A DNA stretch of 64,000 bases from Serinus canaria (Eukaryota; Chordata; Aves; Passeriformes; Fringillidae): contig NC_066338.1 of assembly GCF_022539315.1 (NCBI RefSeq), positions 310,001-374,000 of the forward strand, read 5' to 3'. Positions 59,944 through 64,000 of the stretch are shown here, piece after piece (position 1 is the stretch's first letter; the number at the start of each line of letters is the position of its first letter). Made by a program: the position numbers and the translations under genes. The notes under the pieces are model-generated. The model did not search any database, was not told where the DNA came from, and was given only the letters and a program-made list of their open reading frames with translations.

Positions 59944-62900
59944 ACTGAGCCAGGACAAGGACTAACCACTTTCCAGATGTTTAAACTTGCTTGAACCTAG
60001 GAAGAGAAAAAGGTCTCAAACAACTTTTCTCTGCATCTTTCTAAGGTATTTGAAGCACTCCGTGGGGAATCTTACTTTTTCTTTTCGTCTCGGAGCTGGT
60101 AACAACTTGACTAGATTCATGAAAAACGTCGAGAGATTCTTGCTGTGCTGGCACAGTTTTTTCTTGAGAGGAAGCCTGGAAAAGCTTTTTCGCTAAGATG
60201 TCGGCGGCAGGAGCACCAGAAGACGGGTTACCGCAACTCGCCGAAGGTAGGTGCCGGTTCCCGACGCCTTTCGGCAGAAGCCGCGGTCCGGAGTGCACCG
60301 CCACCGGCACAATGCTCTGTGCACGAAAGAGCCGCTTCTTCGCCTCCGGGCGACGGAGAGCTCGGCAGATGCTGTAACGCGAAGAACGAAGGTGCAAAGC
60401 ACCTACATTGAGTGCACAGCACTCAAACTGAGCCAGGAAAAGAATGAACCACTTTCCAGATGTTTAAACTTACTTGAACCTAGGGAGTGAAAAAGGTCTC
60501 GGAGAACTTTTCTCTGCATCTTTCTAAGGTATTTGAAGCACTCCGTGGAGAATCTTACTTTTTCTTTTCGTCTCGGAGCTGGTAACAACTTGACTAGATT
60601 CATGAAAAACGTCGAGAGATTCTTGCTGTGCTGGCACAGTTTTTTCTTGAGAGAAAGCCTGGAAAAGTTTTTCGCTAAGATGTAGGCGGCAGGAGCCGCA
60701 GAAGACGGGTTACCGCAACTCGCCGAAGGTAGGCGCCGGTTCCCGGCGTCTTTCGGCAGAAGCCGCGGTCCGGAGTGCACCGCCACCGGCACAATGCTCT
60801 GTGCGCGAAAGAGCCGCTTCTTCGCCTCCGGGCGACGGAGAGCTCGGCAGATGCTGTAACGCGAAGAACGAAGGTGCAAAGCACCTACATTGAGTGCACA
60901 GCACTCAAACTGAGCCAGGACAAGAACGAACCACTTTCCAGATGTTTAAACTTACTTGAACCTGGGAAGTGAAAAAGGTCTCAAACAACTTTTCTCTGCA
61001 TCTTTTTAAGGTATTTGAAGCACTCCGTGGGGAATCTTACTTTTTCTTTTCGTCTCGGAGCTGGTAAGTACTCGACTAGCTTCCTGAAAAACGTCGAGAG
61101 ATTCTCGCTGTGCTAGGACAGTTTTTCCTTGAGAGAAAGCCTGGAAAAGCTTTTTCGCTAAGATGTAGGTGGCAGGAGGCTCAGAAGACGGGTTACCGCA
61201 ACTCGCCGAAGGTAGGTGCCGGTTCCTGCGTCTTTCGGCAGAAGCCGCGGTCCGGAGCGCACTGCGACCAGCACAATGCTCTCTGTGCGCGAAAGAGCCG
61301 CTTCTTCGCCTCCGGGCGACGGAGGGCTCGGCAGATGCTGAGACGCGAAGAACGAAGGTGCAAAGCACCGGGATTGAGTGCACAGCACTCAAACTGAGCC
61401 AGGACAAGAACGAACCACTTTCCAGAGATTTAAACTTACTTGAACCTAGGAACGGAAAAAGGTCTCGGAGAACTTTTCTCTGCATCTTTTTAAGGTATTT
61501 GAAGCCCTCCGTGGGGAATCTTACACTTTCATTTCGTCTCGGAGCTGGTAAGAACTCGACTAGCTTCCTGAAAAACGTCGAGAGATTCTCGCTGTGCTGG
61601 CACAGTTTTTCCTTGAGAGAAAGCCTGGAAAAGCTTTTTCGCTAAGATGTAGGTGGCAGGAGCCTCAGAAGACGGGTTACCGCAACTCGCCGAAGGTAGG
61701 TGCCGGTTCCTGCGTCTTTCGGCAGAAGCCGCGGTCCGGAGCGCACCGCGACCAGCACAATGCTCTGTGCGCGAAAGAGCCGCTTCTTCGCCTCCGGGCG
61801 ACGGAGGGCTCGGCAGATGCTGACATGCGAAGAACGAAGGCGCAAAGCACCGGATTGAGTGCACAGCCTCAAACTGAGCCAGGACAAGAACGAACCACTT
61901 TCCAGATGTTTAAACTTACTTGAACCTAGGAAGGGAAAAAGGTCTCGGAGAACTTTTCTCTGCATCTTTCTAAGGTATTTGAAGCACTCCGTGGGGAATC
62001 TTACTTTTTTTTTTCGTCTCGGAGCTGGTAAGTACTCAATTAGCTTCCTGAAAAACCTCGAGAGATTCTCGCTGTGCTGGCACAGTTTTCCCTTGAGAGA
62101 AAGCCTGGAAAAGTTTTTTCGCTAAGATGTAGGCGGCAGGAGCTTCAGAAGACGGGTTACCGCAACTCGCCGGAGGTAGGTGCCTGTCCCCGGCGTCTTT
62201 CGGCAGAAGCCGCGGTCCGGAGCGCACCGCGACCGTCACGATGCGCTGTGCGCGAAAGAGCCCCTTCTTCGCCTCCGGGCGACGGAGGGCTCGGCAGATG
62301 CTGACATGCGAAGAACGAAGGCGCAAAGCACCTTTTGATTCAGTGAACTGCTCTCAAACTGAGCCAGGTAAAGATCTAACCACTTTTCAGACATTTCAAC
62401 TTGCTTGAACTTAGGAATGGAAAAAGGTCTCGGAGAACTTTTCTCTGCATCTTTTTTAGGTATTTGAGGCACTCCGTGGGGAATCTTAATTTTTGTTTAC
62501 GTCTCGGAGCTGGTAAGAACTCGACTAGCTTCATGAAAAGCGTCGAGAGATTCTTGCTGTGCTGGCACAGTTTTTTCTTGAGAGAAAGCCTGGAAAAGTT
62601 TTTTCGCTAAGATGTAGGCGGCAGGAGCTGCAGAAGACGGGTTACCGCAACTCGCCGGAGGTAGGTGCCGGTCCCCGGCGTCTTTCGGCAGAAGCCGTGG
62701 TCCGGAGCGCACCGCGACCGGCACAATGCTCTGTGCGCGAAAGAGCCGCTTCTTCGCCTCCGGGCGAAGGACAGCTGGGCAGATGCTGTAACGCGAAGAA
62801 CGAAGGTGCAAAGCACCGGGATTGAGTGCACAGCACTCAAACTGAGCCAGGACAAGAACGAACCACTTTCCAGATGTTTAAACTTACTTGAACCTAGGAA

Positions 62901-64000
62901 GGGAAAAAGGTCTCGGAGAACTTTTCTCTGCATCTTTCTAAGGTATTTGAAGCACTCCGTGGGGAATCTTAATTTTTGTTTTCGTCTCGGAGCTGGTAAG
63001 AACTCGACTAGCTTCATGAAAAACGTCGAGAGATTCTTGCTGTGCTGGCACAGTTTTTCCTTGAGAGAAAGCCTGGAAAAGCTTTTTCGCTAAGATGTAG
63101 GAGGCAGGAGCCTCAGAAGACGGGTTACCGCAACTCGCCGAAGGTAGGTGCCGGTTCCCGGCGTCTTTCGGCAGAAGCCGCGGTCCGCAGTGCACATCGA
63201 CCGGCACAATGCTCTGTGCGCGAAAGAGCCACTTCTTCGCCTCCAGGCGACGGAGAGCTCGGCAGATGCTGTAACGCGAAGAACGAAGGTGCAAAGCACC
63301 TTTTGATTCAGTGAACTGCTCTCAAACTGAGCCAGGACAAGAACTAACCAATTTTCAGACTTTTCAACTTACTTGAACCTAGGAATGGAAAAAGGTCTCG
63401 GAGAACTTTTCTCTGCATCTTTTTAGGTATTTGAAGCACTCCGTGGGGAATCTTACTTTTTCTTTTCGTCTCGGAGCTGGTAAGAACTCGACTAGCTTCC
63501 TGAAAAACGTCGAGAGATTCTTGCTGTGCTGGCACAGTTTTTTCTTGAGAGAAAGCCTGGAAAAGCTTTTTACGCTAAGATGTAGGCGGCAGGAGCCGCA
63601 GAAGATGGGTTACCGCAACTCGCCGAAGGTAGGTGCCGGTTCCCGGCGTCTTTTGGCAGAAGCCGTGGTCCGGAGCGCACCGCGACCGGCACAATGCTCT
63701 GTGCGCGAAAGAGCCGCTTCTTCGCCTCCGGGCGAAGGACAGCTCGGCAGATGCTGTAACGCGAAGAACGAAGGTGCAAAGCACCTTTTGATTCAGTGAA
63801 CTGCTCTCAAACTGAGCCAGGACAAGAACTAACCACTTTTCAGACTTTTCAACTTACTTGAACCTAGGAAGGGGAAAAGTTCTCAAACAACATTTCTCTG
63901 CATCTTTCTAAGGTATTTGAAGCACTCCGTGGGGAATCTTTTTTCTTTTCGTCTCGGAGCTGGTAACAACTTGACTAGATTCATGAAAAACGTCGAGAGA

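Larger units (their letters stand above)
56516..64000 (+). repeat. 483-bp satellite array, about 15.5 monomers
   Basis: The landmark GGTAGGTGCCGG (or close variant) starts at 56864, 57347, 57830, 58315, 58797, 59279, 59763, 60246, 60728, 61211, 61695, 62175, 62660, 63143 and 63628. Spacings run from 480 to 485 bp with a mean of 483. Each monomer has an AT-rich half and a G/C-rich half with several short hairpins. Sequence variants recur in partly regular order. Several overlapping frames per monomer are open on both strands (for example 56659-57015 minus), which reflects composition and not a gene. The array is cut by the window end and by the gap, so its full size is unknown. Confidence 0.95.

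Noticed and set aside
56659..63784. Repeated open frames of 64-142 codons on both strands of the satellite, arginine-rich
   Set aside because: Three or more overlapping frames are open at once in each monomer, starts differ between monomers, and the 483-bp mean period with indels does not preserve a frame. This is a low-stop-codon composition effect.
56516..64000. Regular repeats as a CRISPR array
   Set aside because: The unit is 483 bp and is repeated throughout without unique spacers, in a eukaryotic context.

Overview
The window looks like repeat-dense bird DNA from an ampliconic or heterochromatic region, such as a W chromosome or pericentromere. The bird assignment rests on CR1 LINE fragments with the avian CR1 3' end, and on solo LTRs and ERVs with 5- or 6-bp target duplications. 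No intact host gene is visible. W linkage is a guess that coverage data would have to test. Three runs of exactly 500 N (5568-6067, 32075-32574, 56016-56515) are placeholder scaffold gaps, so long-range order across them is not proven.

Layout. 1-5567 and 11095-16651 are inverted copies of each other (palindrome P1). Each carries the same 1.34-kb solo LTR. Between them lie a gap, the 3' end of one ERV with its LTR, and the fragmentary 5' end of a second ERV holding nested LTRs. A 4.7-kb unit (13708-18397) is followed directly by a tandem copy (18398-23496). A third copy lies at 32575-35525 and a partial, inverted fourth at about 44260-45900. A larger composite inverted repeat (P2) pairs 7420-32074 with 35187-50218. 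The right arm lacks about 10 kb corresponding to 11615-21888, and the junction is at 45900/45901. P2 contains paired CR1 copies, paired LTR-like segments, and paired short blocks of a roughly 482-bp satellite: two monomers on the left, four on the right.

Beyond the right arm, 49893-56015 is a degraded ERV in + orientation: LTR end, primer-binding site, leader, gag, protease, reverse transcriptase, RNase H and the start of integrase. Two later solo LTRs interrupt it, one in the leader and one inside RNase H. After the last gap, 56516-64000 is a pure tandem array of about 15.5 monomers with a mean period of 483 bp. It belongs to the same satellite family as the blocks in P2 but to a different subfamily, with better-formed hairpins.

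The relative order of events can be read because LTRs present in one arm have intact empty target sites in the other. LTRs shared by both arms (the F3 LTR, the paired F2 LTRs and the second ERV's 5' end) predate duplication. The LTRs at 27889-28276 and 48607-48992 came after it. The most interesting material is this dated palindrome and the hairpin-bearing satellite.
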